A DNA stretch of 64,000 bases from Siphonodentalium dalli (GCA_032622095.1 CP136061.1:262850077-262914076); one strand, 5' to 3'; positions 1 to 11,952 are shown, numbered from the stretch's first letter. Notes: generated from the sequence alone by a model not told the origin. Numbers and translations: made by a program.

Positions 1-339
1 TGTTTATTGAAAGAAGGTTAGTTATGAATTTGTGGATTTTTAGAGGATGTCTTTGAGTTTTGAAAAATATTGTTCCAGGTGACCTTGACCCCACCAGTAT
101 GAAGTAGTAGCGATTTCTGCGAAACAGTGGCTCCAGACACCAGCGTGACTTTTTAGCACCTAAAATTGCAGCGTTCTGTTTAGATACTTAACCATTTACC
201 CAACAAACCGGCCAAAACCGGCCAAATAAAGCTTCAACAGCCTAAAATATCTTCGGTCTGTCTCAATAGAACCATACAAATATGGATATCATTGGAACCG
301 GCTCATTGACACATTGTGATAGTTACAGTTATGCCATGT

Positions 340-408
340 GCCAATGCATTCTCTTATATATGCGAGTCGACCATAGGTCGCCTCGCATATATAAGAGAAT
401 GCATTGGC
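340..408. repeat. 69-bp palindrome (hairpin) A
   Basis: Two perfect 27-base arms (340-366 and 382-408), starting GCCAATGCATTCTC and ending GAGAATGCATTGGC, flank a 15-base spacer. The arms contain TATATAAG. DNA or RNA of this stretch would fold into a long hairpin. Confidence 0.9.
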
Positions 409-470
409 CTAACACTTTTTACCATTTTTTCTTACATTCTTTAACAATTTTATAATTTTTAATGTGTTAA

Positions 471-539
471 GCCAATGCATTCTCTTATATATGCGAGGCG
501 ACCTATGGTCGACTCGCATATATAAGAGAATGCATTGGC
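471..539. repeat. 69-bp palindrome (hairpin) B, inverted relative to A
   Basis: It has the same 27-base arms as palindrome A, with the spacer in reverse orientation. A and B together form a palindrome of palindromes of about 200 bp around an A/T-rich core (409-470). Copies lie at about 7149-7217 and 7279-7347. Confidence 0.9.
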
Positions 540-566
540 ACATGGCCGTTCTGTTGGGTAAAGGGT

Positions 567-1145
567 CAAAGACCGATTTCGGGGCTGAAAAATTTCCAGC
601 GAGTCGTGTATGCTCTGATCGATGGAATAATCGTTTAAACGCCAAACGACCTAGAAACACCTATTTGGAAACACATGTCATACGTCAATCAACCGAGATG
701 ATGGCCAAAATGGTGCATGCAGTTAAACAAAAAATATTTCATGTATATTATATAGTTTATTTAATTCAGGCTCAAATGGCCCATATGATAGAAATATCAA
801 TTATATGTAATACAGAATGTCTTTCCAATGTTTGAAAAGATAAGATTCTTTCTTATCAACATAGGAACAGAGCTCACAACATTCCTGGCGTACATCCCAC
901 TTGCGCTACGGTACATCTCCATTCATATGCCATAAACTTCCTACAGGCATTGTTATAACATACAATTATGGGTGAAATTTCCCCACAAAGTACAGCTGCA
1001 AAGTACAACAATATAATGATGAAATATACGATGAAAAAGATGGCGTTTTACATCAAATGAGCACTTGTAAAAAAATTCATGAGGATATTGGAACGGGAAC
1101 AAATTGATCTATATTGCCTCATAATATCATCATCAAACGAACGCG
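567..1145. other. Unassigned sequence
   Basis: No recognisable gene or repeat. The small open frames lack homology that I recognise and are not preserved as frames in the second copy (7374-7950). Confidence 0.5.
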
Positions 1146-1400
1146 ATTTGATTGATTGATTTTATTTGGTACAGAGTACCAGGGATAACACAAGAAAGTC
1201 TAACACGCGCGTTAGGGAGAGTCGTTTCTTGAAGTATCCATCCAGGCACACTATCTGACTCAGACAGGCACACTCAGCCAGTTTTGCGATTTTGTTCGAT
1301 CCACCGGGATTCGAACTGACGGCGCGCACCTGGTCGTTCGTAGAGCAATTGTCTGTCAGAAGGGTTATTTCACTTTACCGATTGCGCTAACGGAGCTCTC
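1146..1400 (-). mobile_element. tRNA-derived SINE, copy 1
   Basis: Read on the minus strand, the head at about 1400-1300 looks like a tRNA gene. It has an A-box-like TAGCGCAATCGG (about 1378-1389) and a B-box-like AGTTCGAATCC (about 1307-1317), which together form an RNA polymerase III internal promoter. A body of about 150 bases follows. The tail is a short ATCA-type repeat (about 1146-1165) instead of poly-A. The identical element at 7951-8206 is part of the segmental duplication, so it is not an independent insertion. I do not assign a SINE superfamily. Confidence 0.75.
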
Positions 1401-1775
1401 TATAATGATGTTGACGGCTAAATATGGGGAATTTACTTGTACTTATGTGTCAGCAATTATTAAATTGAGTTCCGTATATTACTGACCCCCCCCCCCCCGC
1501 AGTAATAGTTACTTGTTATGTAAATTGTTTTATCCTCATGCAACGTCACGTCAAATTGCGTTGTGCATGTATACCTTGGTTAATAAACTGCTTTACTCGT
1601 ATTTAAATGAGGGAAAAAATAGTTGGACTCTCAAGTTTATCTAAACTACAGTCCATAGGTAAAACATAGGGTCGAACGGAAGCAATTGATTTTTAAATTG
1701 ATTTCAGTTTTGTCATCATTCTGCTTTTCTAATAAATTGGTTATTGTAAACGTCATCCAATTAGAAAATTATAAG
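1401..1775. other. Unassigned sequence with a poly-C run
   Basis: It holds a C homopolymer near 1485-1498 that is longer in the second copy (about 8294-8312). No gene is seen. Confidence 0.5.
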
Positions 1776-2593
1776 TGGGTTATAAGTGGCACTTTTTGAT
1801 ACATTGTGCGCTATAACTGGGCGAGGCACATTTTGTACATTGTGCGTTATAAGTGAGCGTGGCACTTTTTGGTACAGTGTGCGTAATAAGTGGGCGTTTC
1901 CAAAGTGGGCAATGACAAAAAACATTTTTTCAGCGCCTCGCTTCGCTCGGACTGCGTAGTGAAGATGCGCAAACTTTGACTCCCAAAGTAACCCGACCAA
2001 CGGAGAGATAGCGTGCGGATGGGTTCAGACTTTTGGAAAATTCCTCCGTAAATGGCTGTATTTGAGTGCGGTATCACCAAGCTATTTTTTGACCGCTGTA
2101 CTCTCAAACTAACCCGGCCAACGGAGAGATAGCGTGCGGGTGGGTTCAGACTTTTGGAAAATGGCTGTATTTGAGTGCTGCATCACTAAGATATTTTTGT
2201 TATAGTATGTTAGCGGACGAAAACAAAAGTCAGCGTGGCACTTTTTGGTACAGTGGGCGTGGCACTTTTTGGTGCAATGTGCGGTAAAAGTGGGCGTGGA
2301 ACTTTTTGGTACAGTGTGCATCAAATGTGGGCGTGGCACTTTTTGGTACAATGTGCGTTAAAAGTGGGCGTGGCACTTTTTGGTACATTGTGCTTTAAAA
2401 GTGGGCGTGGCACTTTTTTAGTACACATTTTAGTACAGTGTGCGTTAAAAGTGTGCGTGGCACTTTTTGGTACATCACACTTTTGGTACAGTGTGTGTTA
2501 AAAGTGCGCGTGGCACTTTTTGGTACAGTGTGCGTCAAAAGTCAGCGTGGCACTTTTTGGTACAATCTGCGTTAAAAGTGGGCGTGGCACTTT
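1776..2593. repeat. Satellite array, left arm
   Basis: Diverged units of about 37 bases built on AGTGGGCGTGGCACTTTTTG plus a GGTACAGTGTGCG-type part, read forward. It is interrupted by about 1935-2212, which holds two copies of a roughly 130-base non-satellite block (each with ACGGAGAGATAGCGTGCGG). Long open frames cross the array on both strands only because the unit lacks stop codons. Confidence 0.85.
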
Positions 2594-3884
2594 TACGCCC
2601 ACATTTAGCACACACTGTACCAAAAAGTGTACAAAAAAGTGTACCAAAAAAGTGCCACGCCCACTTTTAGCGCAAACTGTACCAAAAAGTGCGCACACTG
2701 TTCCAAAAAGTGTACCAAAAAGTGCCACGCACACTTTCAGCGCACACTGTACCAAAAAGTGCCACGCCCACTTTCAGCGCACACTGCACCAAAAAGTGCC
2801 ACGCCCACTTTCAGCGCACACTGTACAAAAAAGTGTACCAAAAAAGTGCCACGCCCACTTTTAGCGCAAACTGTACCAAAAAGTGCGCACACTGTTCCAA
2901 ATAGTGTACCAAAAAGTGCCACGCACACTTTCAGCGCACACTGTACCAAAAAGTGTACCAAAAAGTGCCACGCCCACTTTCAGCGCACACTGCACCAAAA
3001 AGTGCCACGCCCACTTTCAGCGCACACTGTACCAAAAAGTGTACCAAAAAATGCCACGCCCACTTTCAGCGCACACTGTACCAAAAGGTTTACCAAAAGT
3101 GTACCAAAAAGTGCCACGCCCACTTTCAGCGCACACTGTTCCAAAAAGTTTACCAAAAAGTGTCACGCCCACTTTCAGCGCACACTGTACCAAAAAGTGT
3201 ACCAAAAAAGTGCCACGCCCACTTTTTAGCGCAAACTGTACCAAAAAGTGCGCGCACTGTTCCAAAAAGTGTACCAAAAAGTGCCACGCACACTTTCAGC
3301 GCCCACTTTCAGCGCACACTGTACCAAAAGGTTTACCAAAAAGTGTACCAAAAAGTGCCACGCCCACTTTCAGCGCACACTGTACCAAAAAGTGTACAAA
3401 AAAGTGCCACGCCCACTTTCAGAGCACCACTGTACCAAAAAGTGTACCAAAAAGTGCCACGCCCACTTTCAGCGCACACTGTACCAAAAAGTGTACCAAA
3501 AAGTGCCACGCCCACTTTCAGCGCACACTGTACCAAAAAGTGTATCAAAAAGTGCCACGCACACTTTCAGCGCACACTGTACCAAAAAGTGTACCAAAAA
3601 GTGCCACGCCCACTTTCAGCGCACACTGTACCAAAAAGTGTACCAAAAAGTGCCACGCCCACTTTCAGCGCACACTGCACCAAAAAGTGCCACGCCCACT
3701 TTCAGCGCACACTGCACCAAAAAGTGCCACGCCCACTTTCAGCGCACACTGTACCAAAAAGAGTACCAAAAAATGCCACGCTCACTTTCAGCGCACACTG
3801 TACCAAAAAGTTAACCAAAAAGTGTACCAAAAAGTGCCACGCCCACTTTCAGCGCACACTGTACCAAAAAGTGTACCAAAAAGT
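2594..3884. repeat. Satellite array, right arm in opposite orientation
   Basis: The same 37-base unit in reverse complement (AAAAAGTGCCACGCCCACTT type), mixed with a 12-base unit, AAAAAGTGTACC. The orientation switches near 2594-2600, so 1776-3884 is one large imperfect inverted repeat. The right arm is far more uniform than the left, which suggests recent expansion. Confidence 0.88.
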
Positions 3885-4050
3885 GTCTCCCTCTAGACTG
3901 GTTCCCCACCTGGTGTAATGATCTACTGATGTAATATCCAGTCTATGTAATCATAATAGATACTCATGTCTCCCTCTAGACTGGTTCACCACCTGGTGTA
4001 ATGATCTACTGATGTAATCTCCAGTCTATGTAATAGATATACTCATGTCA
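3885..4050. repeat. Two-copy 83-bp tandem repeat
   Basis: The block starting GTCTCCCTCTAGACTGGTTC at 3885 starts again at 3968. It directly abuts the satellite. Confidence 0.85.
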
Positions 4051-4419
4051 GTCTCATGTGTAATCACCATTATAATCACTCACCAGTTAGAGCAGAATCT
4101 CATTTACTATCTTTGCTTTGGGGCTGCGACGATACAAAATTTTATATGATATGCATCGTGATACATTGCTCACAATATGGTACAATATATCAAGATGTTT
4201 CTTGTCAGAAATTAAAACTAAAATCATGAAAAAAATATTATTTACAATCATTTATGTATTGTGATATAAATGGGTCACAATGAGGTGATGTGTATTGTGA
4301 TATAAATGGGTCACAATGAGGTGATGTGTATTGTGATGTGTATTTTGATGCATTGATGAAATGTTGCAGCCCTTTGTTCATGCTTTGTAGCGGCCTATTA
4401 ACACATTCCAACCATTCTA
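4051..4419. other. A/T-rich spacer with a short tandem duplication
   Basis: It contains about two copies of a 35-base unit (ATAAATGGGTCACAATGAGG) near 4257-4330. No gene is seen. Confidence 0.6.
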
Positions 4420-4570
4420 CAGTAATGCTCTAAATAATCAACTCCTTAACCACAGCATAATTATGGGTAACTTTTCAGGATTTAGTCGGAAATATGGCTT
4501 GTTGCCATTCATTGGAAAGCTCTCACTGATTATGCTGTGGTTAAGGAGTTGATTATTTAGAGCATTACTG
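4420..4570. mobile_element. MITE with TA duplication (CAGTAATG termini)
   Basis: Inverted ends of about 40 bases begin CAGTAATGCTCTAAATAATC and are flanked by TA on both sides (4418-4419, 4571-4572), the mark of Tc1/mariner-type insertion. The 151-bp body is asymmetric. A relative at 13730-13944 shares the ends and the left interior but is a complete snapback. Confidence 0.8.
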
Positions 4571-4794
4571 TATATCACATCCCCATTTACTTATCAAACT
4601 ATCGCAGAAACACTGCTATAGATTACGTGGTGATATTGTACATTCCCTAATATTGACATTGATCATATTCCAAGCCATGAATGTCAATCGACCATAATAA
4701 CACATGTCTCTTTGTCTCAAACTTTTAAATGAATTACCATGACTTTGTTTCATATACATCAAGGAAACTATAGGGAACTATAGAAGCCTGGAAA
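4571..4794. other. Unassigned sequence
   Basis: No gene or repeat recognised. Confidence 0.4.
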
Positions 4795-5245
4795 TACTGT
4801 GTCTGACATTTTCAGAATGAGGTCCCCAGACGGTGAGATTAGTAATGCTACCCCACAAAGGGAACTAGCATCGCCAAATTCACCCTCTGGAGACCTCTTT
4901 CTGCTTAGACCTCATCTTCTGTGAAGTATCTACAGTCTCAAATTAACATTGTTTTAGTTACTTTTTCCCTTCTGTTCAGTTTCTATATCCCATAATTTGC
5001 AGAAGATAAAATGTTTAATCGATGTGACTAATGGTGAACATCACAAATGTCAGCTGGGGAACATCAGGTCTCCCATAGCAGTGAGGCCTGAGCAGAATGA
5101 GGTTCCCTATGGATGAATTTGGTGACATTCACCATGTGTGTGTGGTAGCATTACTATATTCACAATCCTGGGACCTTATTCTGCAAATGACAGACAGAGT
5201 ACTTCCAGACTTGGAACTATATTGTGAACGGTGCAAGGATATGAG
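4795..5245. repeat. Diverged member of an inverted-repeat family
   Basis: It contains CAGAATGAGGTCCCCAGA near 4815 and related complementary pieces further right. These resemble the better-preserved inverted element at 10744-11152. No TSD is seen. Confidence 0.45.
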
Positions 5246-5737
5246 ATATATGAGTGAAATGTGATTGCACCATTCACAATGAATCTCATGCTTACGACAT
5301 TCCATGTTTGTTACAAACCTTGTATCATATATATCCAGCACATGAATATGACTCAGATGTATATTTTAATGTTTGCTGTTTTGTACTGCTGAAACCACTA
5401 ACTTAGGCCAATGGGGGAATTGTCACAAGGCACCGATCACATTTGTAGCCAGATTTTAAAATCGATCACAAATGTAGCCAGCTTTTCACAGGCAATCACA
5501 TTCGTAGCTAGCTTTTTCAAATTCCATCGTTTTATATGCAATATATGACATTGCGTAAGTTATGTGACTAAAATTTGCGATGTCATGCTTCAGAACTGGG
5601 TTCATTTTTTGGTTGAAAGCCCTATGTATATAAATGATTAAATAATATTTAATGTATTTCTTCCATTATAAATGTATGTTGTTTTTCATTCATCTACTCA
5701 AGAATATGATTAGCCAAACAATTAGTCTCGCTCATTA
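5246..5737. other. Unassigned sequence
   Basis: It has short local repeats (ATCACATTTGTAGCC near 5428-5510) and no gene. Confidence 0.4.
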
Positions 5738-5960
5738 ACCCTTTACCCAACAGAACGGCCCTGTGCCTCGCATATATAAGAGAATGCATTGGCTTAACAC
5801 ATATTAAAAATGATAAAATTGTCAAAGAATGTAGAAACATATTATAAAAATTGTTTAAAAAATGTAAGAAAAAATTATAAAATTGTTAAAGAATGTAAGA
5901 AAAAATGGTAAAAAGTGTTATGGTCGACTCGCATATATAAGAGAATGCATTGGCACAGGG
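5738..5960. mobile_element. Rearranged copy of the palindrome-bearing TIR element
   Basis: It starts with ACCCTTTACCCAACAGAACG, like 6997. It carries half-palindromes (CTCGCATATATAAGAGAATG) at its left and right, separated by A/T-rich spacer, and ends at TGGCACAGGGCATAACTG. Compared with 191-566 the outer arms are shortened or inverted. Confidence 0.5.
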
Positions 5961-6804
5961 CATAACTGTAACCATCACAATGTGGTCAATGAAACTGCTT
6001 TTATGGCCAAATTATGTGATAAAACCAAATATGACGTACCAACAGAGAATACTTTATCTTGTTAGCATTCTCAATCAAGGAAAATTGCAGATCAGCTGAG
6101 CTGAGAGATTTAATGTGAATTATGATAAAATTAATCCAATTTAGGCCAAAATAAAAAATGTGTTTTGATTCTCGGGCATAGCTGCGTCTGGAAAAAAGAC
6201 CCGCATTGAACCATTTGATTACGATTTTCAAATTTTACCAAAGCTGTCAAATGATAACACGTAAATAGGAAACTAGAAAACAGAAATTAGTTATGTTTCA
6301 AACATCGAATATGATAGACATACAATGGTGCATGTGTTGGTATTCAAAACAGACACTAGGCAACGATAACTACCAGGTATATTGTCACCACAAGCTGCCC
6401 AAACCCCAAGTTTATTAAATCTAATGTGTTAAAATATTTCGGTATTTTATCAATTCGAAAAGGTAAACGGTAAACAATTTTGAGATTTACAATTTCGGGA
6501 ACGCAAACCGGAAAGAAATATGGTGAGTATTGGTGATGTGTATGCTGGTTTAATATTTGAAGTTTTTATGGCTAGCATGTATTGAGGTACATAATACTTA
6601 TTCAGATACGGCAGACTAAATCATTCTAGACTTTCTATGAAGATCATTATATATATCTTTTCGTTTCGATTGTATTCCACGTTCCGTATTTTTATTTGAG
6701 TAATTGAACCGGATATTTAGGTGACACTCGAGAGTTTCGAATGATCAGTAGGGGTAAATTTCTTAGAATAGAATACCAGTGTTTTCTGTCACCATGGGTG
6801 TGGT
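5961..6804. other. Unassigned A/T-rich sequence
   Basis: No coding region, RNA gene or clear repeat. It leads into the second copy of the duplication. Confidence 0.4.
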
Positions 6805-6996
6805 ATGTTTATTGAAAGAAGGTTAGTTATGAATTTGTGGATTTTTAGAGGATGTCTTTGAGTTTTGAAAAATATTGTTCCAGGTGACCTTGACCCCACC
6901 AGTATGAAGTAGTAGCGATTTCTGCGAAACAGTGGCTCCAGAACACCAGCGTGACTTTTTAGCACCTAAAATTGCAGCGTTCTGTTTAGATACTTA

Positions 6997-7373
6997 ACCC
7001 TTTACCCAACAAACCGGCCAAAACCGGCCAAATAAAGCTTCAACAGCCTAAAATATCTTCGGTCTGTCTCAATAGAACCATACAAATATGGATATCATTG
7101 GAACCGGCTCATTGACACATTGTGATAGTTACAGTTATGCCATGTGCCAATGCATTCTCTTATATATGCGAGTCGACCATAGGTCGCCTCGCATATATAA
7201 GAGAATGCATTGGCCTAACACTTTTATACCATTTTTTCTTACATTCTTTAACAATTTTATAATTTTTAATGTGTTAAGCCAATGCATTCTCTTATATATG
7301 CGAGGCGACCTATGGTCGACTCGCATATATAAGAGAATGCATTGGCACATGGCCGTTCTGTTGGGTAAAGGGT
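6997..7373. mobile_element. TIR element with two internal palindromes, copy 2
   Basis: The better-preserved copy. The left end reads ACCCTTTACCCAACA and the right end TGTTGGGTAAAGGGT. The palindromes match 340-408 and 471-539. Confidence 0.6.
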
Positions 7374-7950
7374 CAAAGACCGATTTCGGGGCTGAAAATT
7401 TCCAGCGAGTCGTGTATGCTCTGATCGATGGAATAATCGTTTAAACGCCAAACGACCTAGAAACACCTATTTGGAAACACATGTCATACGTCAATCAACC
7501 GAGATGATGGCCAAAATGGTGCATGCAGTTAAACAAAAAATATTTCATGTATATTATATAGTTTATTTAATTCAGGCTCAAATGGCCCATATGATAGAAA
7601 TATCAATTATATGTAATACAGAATGTCTTTCCAATGTTTGAAAAGATAAGATTCTTTCTTATCAACATAGGAACAGAGCTCACAACATTCCTGGCGTACA
7701 TCCACTTGCGCTACGGTACATCTCCATTCATATGCCATAAACTTCCTACAGGCATTGTTATAACATACAATTATGGGTGAAATTTCCCCACAAAGTACAG
7801 CTGCAAAGTACAACAATATAATGATGAAATATACGATGAAAAAGATGGCGTTTTACATCAAATGAGCACTTGTAAAAAAATTCATGAGGATATTGGAACG
7901 GGAACAAATTGATCTATATTGCCTCATAATATCATCATCAAACGAACGCG
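7374..7950. other. Unassigned sequence (duplicate of 567-1145)
   Basis: Colinear with the first copy. No gene seen. Confidence 0.5.
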
Positions 7951-8206
7951 ATTTGATTGATTGATTTTATTTGGTACAGAGTACCAGGGATAACACAAGA
8001 AAGTCTAACACGCGCCGTTAGGGAGAGTCGTTTCTTGAAGTATCCATCCAGGCACACTATCTGACTCAGACAGGCACACTCAGCCAGTTTTGCGATTTTG
8101 TTCGATCCACCGGGATTCGAACTGACGGCGCGCACCTGGTCGTTCGTAGAGCAATTGTCTGTCAGAAGGGTTATTTCACTTTACCGATTGCGCTAACGGA
8201 GCTCTC
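7951..8206 (-). mobile_element. tRNA-derived SINE, copy 2
   Basis: Duplicate of 1146-1400, with the same A and B boxes and tail. Confidence 0.75.
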
Positions 8207-8582
8207 TATAATGATGTTGACGGCTAAATATGGGGAATTTACTTGTACTTATGTGTCCAGCAATTATTAAATTGAGTTCCGGTATATTACTGACCCCCCC
8301 CCCCCCCCCCCCGCAGTAATAGTTACTTGTTATGTAAATTGTTTATCCTCATGCAACGTCACGTCAAATGCGTTGCATGTATACCTTGGTTAATAAACTG
8401 CTTTACTCGTATTTAAATGAGGGAAAAAATAGTTGGACTCTCAAGTTTATCTAAACTACAGTCCATAGGTAAAACATAGGGTCGAACGGAAGCAATTGAT
8501 TTTTAAATTGATTTCAGTTTTGTCATCATTCTGCTTTTCTAATAAATTGGTTATTGTAAACGTCATCCAATTAGAAAATTAT

Positions 8583-10123
8583 AAGTGGGTTATAAGTGGC
8601 ACTTTTTGATACATTGTGCGCTATAACTGGGCGAGGCACATTTTGTACATTGTGCGTTATAAGTGAGCGTGGCACTTTTTGGTACAGTGTGCGTAATAAG
8701 TGGGCGTTTCCAAAGTGGGCAATGACAAAAAACATTTTTCAGCGCCTCGCTTCGCTCGGACTGCGTAGTGAAGATGCGCCAAACTTTGACTCCCAAAGTA
8801 ACCCGACCAACGGAGAGATAGCGTGCGGATGGGTTCAGACTTTTGGAAAATTCCTCCGTAAATGGCTGTATTTGAGTGCGGTATCACCAAGCTATTTTTT
8901 GACCGCTGTACTCTCAAAACTAACCCGGCCAACGGAGAGATAGCGTGCGGGTGGGTTCAGACTTTTGGAAAAATGGCTGTATTTGAGTGCTGCATCACTA
9001 AGATATTTTTGTTATAGTATGTTAGCGGACGAAAACAAAAGTCAGCGTGGCACTTTTTGGTACAGTGGGCGTGGCACTTTTTGGTGCAATGTGCGGTAAA
9101 AGTGGGCGTGGAACTTTTTGGTACAGTGTGCATCAAATGTGGGCGTGGCACTTTTTGGTACAATGTGCGTTAAAAGTGGGCGTGGCACTTTTTGGTACAT
9201 TGTGCTTTAAAAGTGGGCGTGGCCACTTTTTAGTACACATTTTAGTACAGTGTGCGTTAAAAGTGTGCGTGGCACTTTTTGGTACATCACACTTTTGGTA
9301 CAGTGTGTGTTAAAAGTGCGCGTGGCACTTTTTGGTACAGTGTGCGTCAAAAGTCAGCGTGGCACTTTTTGGTACAATCTGCGTTAAAAGTGGGCGTGGC
9401 ACTTTTACGCCCACATTTAGCACACACTGTACCAAAAAGTGTACAAAAAAGTGTACCAAAAAAGTGCCACGCCCACTTTTAGCGCAAACTGTACCAAAAA
9501 GTGCGCACACTGTTCCAAAAAGTGTACCAAAAAGTGCCACGCACACTTTCAGCGCACACTGTACCAAAAAGTGCCACGCCCCACTTTCAGCGCACACTGC
9601 ACCAAAAAGTGCCACGCCCACTTTCAGCGCACACTGTACAAAAAAGTGTACCAAAAAAGTGCCACGCCCACTTTTAGCGCAAACTGTACCAAAAAGTGCG
9701 CACACTGTTCCAAATAGTGTACCAAAAAGTGCCACGCACACTTTCAGCGCACACTGTACCAAAAAGTGTACCAAAAAGTGCCACGCCCACTTTCAGCGCA
9801 CACTGCACCAAAAAGTGCCACGCCCACTTTCAGCGCACACTGTACCAAAAAGTGTACCAAAAAATGCCACGCCCACTTTCAGCGCACACTGTACCAAAAG
9901 GTTTACCAAAAAGTGTACCAAAAAGTGCCACGCCCACTTTCAGCGCACACTGTTCCAAAAAGTTTACCAAAAAGTGTCACGCCCACTTTCAGCGCACACT
10001 GTACCAAAAAGTGTACCAAAAAAGTGCCACGCCCACTTTTAGCGCAAACTGTACCAAAAAGTGCGCGCACTGTATCCAAAAAGTGTACCAAAAAGTGCCA
10101 CGCACACTTTCAGCGCCCACTTT
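8583..10123. repeat. Inverted satellite, copy 2, cut by the gap
   Basis: Same 37-base and 12-base units as 1776-3884, with the orientation switch near 9401-9410. It has fewer units than copy 1 in the part before the gap. Confidence 0.85.
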
Positions 10124-10223
10124 NNNNNNNNNNNNNNNNNNNNNNNNNNNNNNNNNNNNNNNNNNNNNNNNNNNNNNNNNNNNNNNNNNNNNNNNNNNNN
10201 NNNNNNNNNNNNNNNNNNNNNNN
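10124..10223. other. Scaffold gap of 100 N
   Basis: Exactly 100 Ns, the usual placeholder for a gap of unknown size. It lies inside the satellite, so the true array length is unknown. Confidence 0.98.
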
Positions 10224-10743
10224 GCGCCAGTTTTCGAACATCAATACTGTTCATTCACAACAACATTATTGGAAAGTCAAAAGAGAGCTGAGTCAGAAAA
10301 ACATGATCGTGTATTATATGGTTATATCTTTAATAATAGGATACACCATTTTTTTTCATTTCCAGATGATAACTTTTGTATTTTTATTCTATGACATTAT
10401 TATTAATGCTTTAATTTATACAATTATGTCCATATTAATACACAAATACACAGTACAGTACACCATACGTCATGATTCAATCTCAATAGTACAGTAAAAC
10501 ATTCCAATTCTTATCTATTTAATATAAGTATTGAACATCTGATTTGCACACTACTCGTATAACAGTATTTTGGTGACATGACACTCTCTCTCGAAATCCA
10601 TTGCTTTAGAATTTCATGAAACTCTATAATGCCTTCTGTGGCTTTTTCTACAGGCATTGGTTTTTGCCATGGATAGTTTCGAGGTATGGTTTATGCCAAT
10701 TATTATGAGCAAAAATCCAGTGTATTCTCATTTGGAAACTAAT
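10224..10743. other. Unassigned A/T-rich sequence
   Basis: No gene or known repeat seen. Confidence 0.4.
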
Positions 10744-11152
10744 ATCCAAGTCTGAATTTAGTATGTCTGACATTTGCAGAATGAGGTCCCCAGAGGGTGA
10801 ATTTAGTGATGCTATCCTGTCATTCTGCTTAATAGGCCTCATCATTAAGTATCTATAATATCAAATTAACATTGTTTTTAGTTTACATTTTTTTCCCTTC
10901 TATTCATTTTCTATATCCCCTAATTTGCAGAAGATATATTTTGCACAATCGAGAAGACTAATGGTTGAACATTACCGACTTCAACCTGATCCTATGTCTC
11001 ACATAGTAATTCAGGCTTAGCAGAATTAGGTCCCCAGAGGTTGAATTTGGTGAAGCTAGTCTGCTATGTGGGATAGCGTCACTGAATTCACCCTCTGGGG
11101 GACCTCATTCTACAAATGTCAGACACACTAAATCAGACTTGCTAGTATCTAT
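10744..11152. mobile_element. Inverted-repeat (MITE-like) element
   Basis: About 80 bases at 10744-10822 recur in reverse complement at 11066-11152. Both arms include TGTCTGACATTTG and GAGGTCCCCAGAGGGTGAAT. The centre is A/T-rich and non-coding. A diverged relative is at 4795-5245. Confidence 0.6.
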
Positions 11153-11460
11153 ATACCTCACTTTCATTGACGGAAGGAATCGCCACATCAGTTTCAAATT
11201 TGAGAACTTCCGGTCATCCAAACTGAGATATTCTTATGGCTTTCATTATTCGGACAGCTCCACCACGGAATCGTCGTGATACGCAGGACATTCTGAAAGA
11301 AACATTAAATGTATATTAGTATTAAGGCTCAATAGAAAAAGGTCCCAAATGATATCAGGTCCACCCATAGAGACCGTCACATGATGGAAGCATAAAGAGG
11401 CTTCAGATGACATCAGGTCTGAATGGTATTCACAATTAAACTAATTTTGACAAAATGGGT
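11153..11460. other. Unassigned sequence
   Basis: No gene seen. Confidence 0.4.
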
Positions 11461-11952
11461 TTTAAAGGTAGTCAATCCGAAAAGAGGGTCCCCATCTCAA
11501 CAGATTCCAACAACAACAATCCGATCAGAGGGTCCTATATTACTATTTCTTTGGCTTTGGGGGTAAAAATTATTTGATTCGAGTCGAGGAACCCATCAAA
11601 TAAAGCTTAGAGCTATTAGATATTGATTTTAGAAATTTGTTAATTGCTCGAGATGGGTACTAATAAAACTGCCGTCAATTTGGTAACCTGCTCGAGATGT
11701 TACGCCAAAACTCTATTCAAACAGACAAGGATGGATAACTATATAATCAAGTGGTAATAATAACGAAATCTGGACTGTCTTCTGGGCCAGAAAGAATTCC
11801 CGATAATGAAAAATAATAGATTTCTAAAATCGATATCTAACAAATCTGAGCTTTGATGGGTGACTTCCTCGACTCGAATCAAATATTTTTGACCCCCCGA
11901 AGCCATTGAAATAGTAATTGAGAGGAGTTTTATCGGATTGAGTACCTTTAAA
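11461..11952. mobile_element. Foldback MITE with TTTAAAGGTA termini
   Basis: The ends are TTTAAAGGTAGTCAATCCG and its near reverse complement. The arms extend about 170 bases and share ATTTGATTCGAGTCGAGGAA. The element is about 490 bp and has no reading frame. The exact TSD cannot be set because the terminal TTTAAA is itself palindromic. Confidence 0.65.

Larger units (their letters stand above)
191..566. mobile_element. TIR element (MITE-like) with two internal palindromes, copy 1
   Basis: The ends are imperfect inverted repeats of about 23 bases, reading ACCATTTACCCAACA at the left and TGTTGGGTAAAGGGT at the right. Inside are two 69-bp palindromes and an A/T-rich centre. There is no coding sequence. 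A near-identical copy lies at 6997-7373 and a rearranged one at 5738-5960. I could not define a target-site duplication. Confidence 0.6.
1..6804. repeat. First copy of a 6.8 kb tandem duplication
   Basis: The text that begins at base 1 begins again at 6805 and stays colinear to the scaffold gap, so 1 to about 3306 corresponds to 6805-10123. Differences are few: single-base changes, a longer poly-C run and small losses inside the satellite. The two copies are joined without Ns, so the duplication lies within one contig. It may be a real macrosatellite-like duplication or an assembly product; the gap lies in the same satellite where the second copy stops. Confidence 0.85.
6805..10123. repeat. 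Second, truncated copy of the 6.8 kb unit
   Basis: This repeats positions 1 to about 3306 at an offset of 6804 and is cut by the N gap inside the inverted satellite. It contains the same TIR element, SINE, poly-C run and satellite arms in the same order. Confidence 0.85.

Noticed and set aside
1300-1400. Possible tRNA gene
   Set aside because: Box A and box B are present but no cloverleaf closes and a SINE body and tail follow.
1776-3884. CRISPR-like array of 37-base repeats
   Set aside because: No unique spacers, no cas genes, animal DNA; units abut one another.
2235-3918. Long open frames (up to 337 codons) rich in CTKKCHAHFQRTL-type repeats
   Set aside because: They are translations of a stop-free satellite, present in all frames and both strands.
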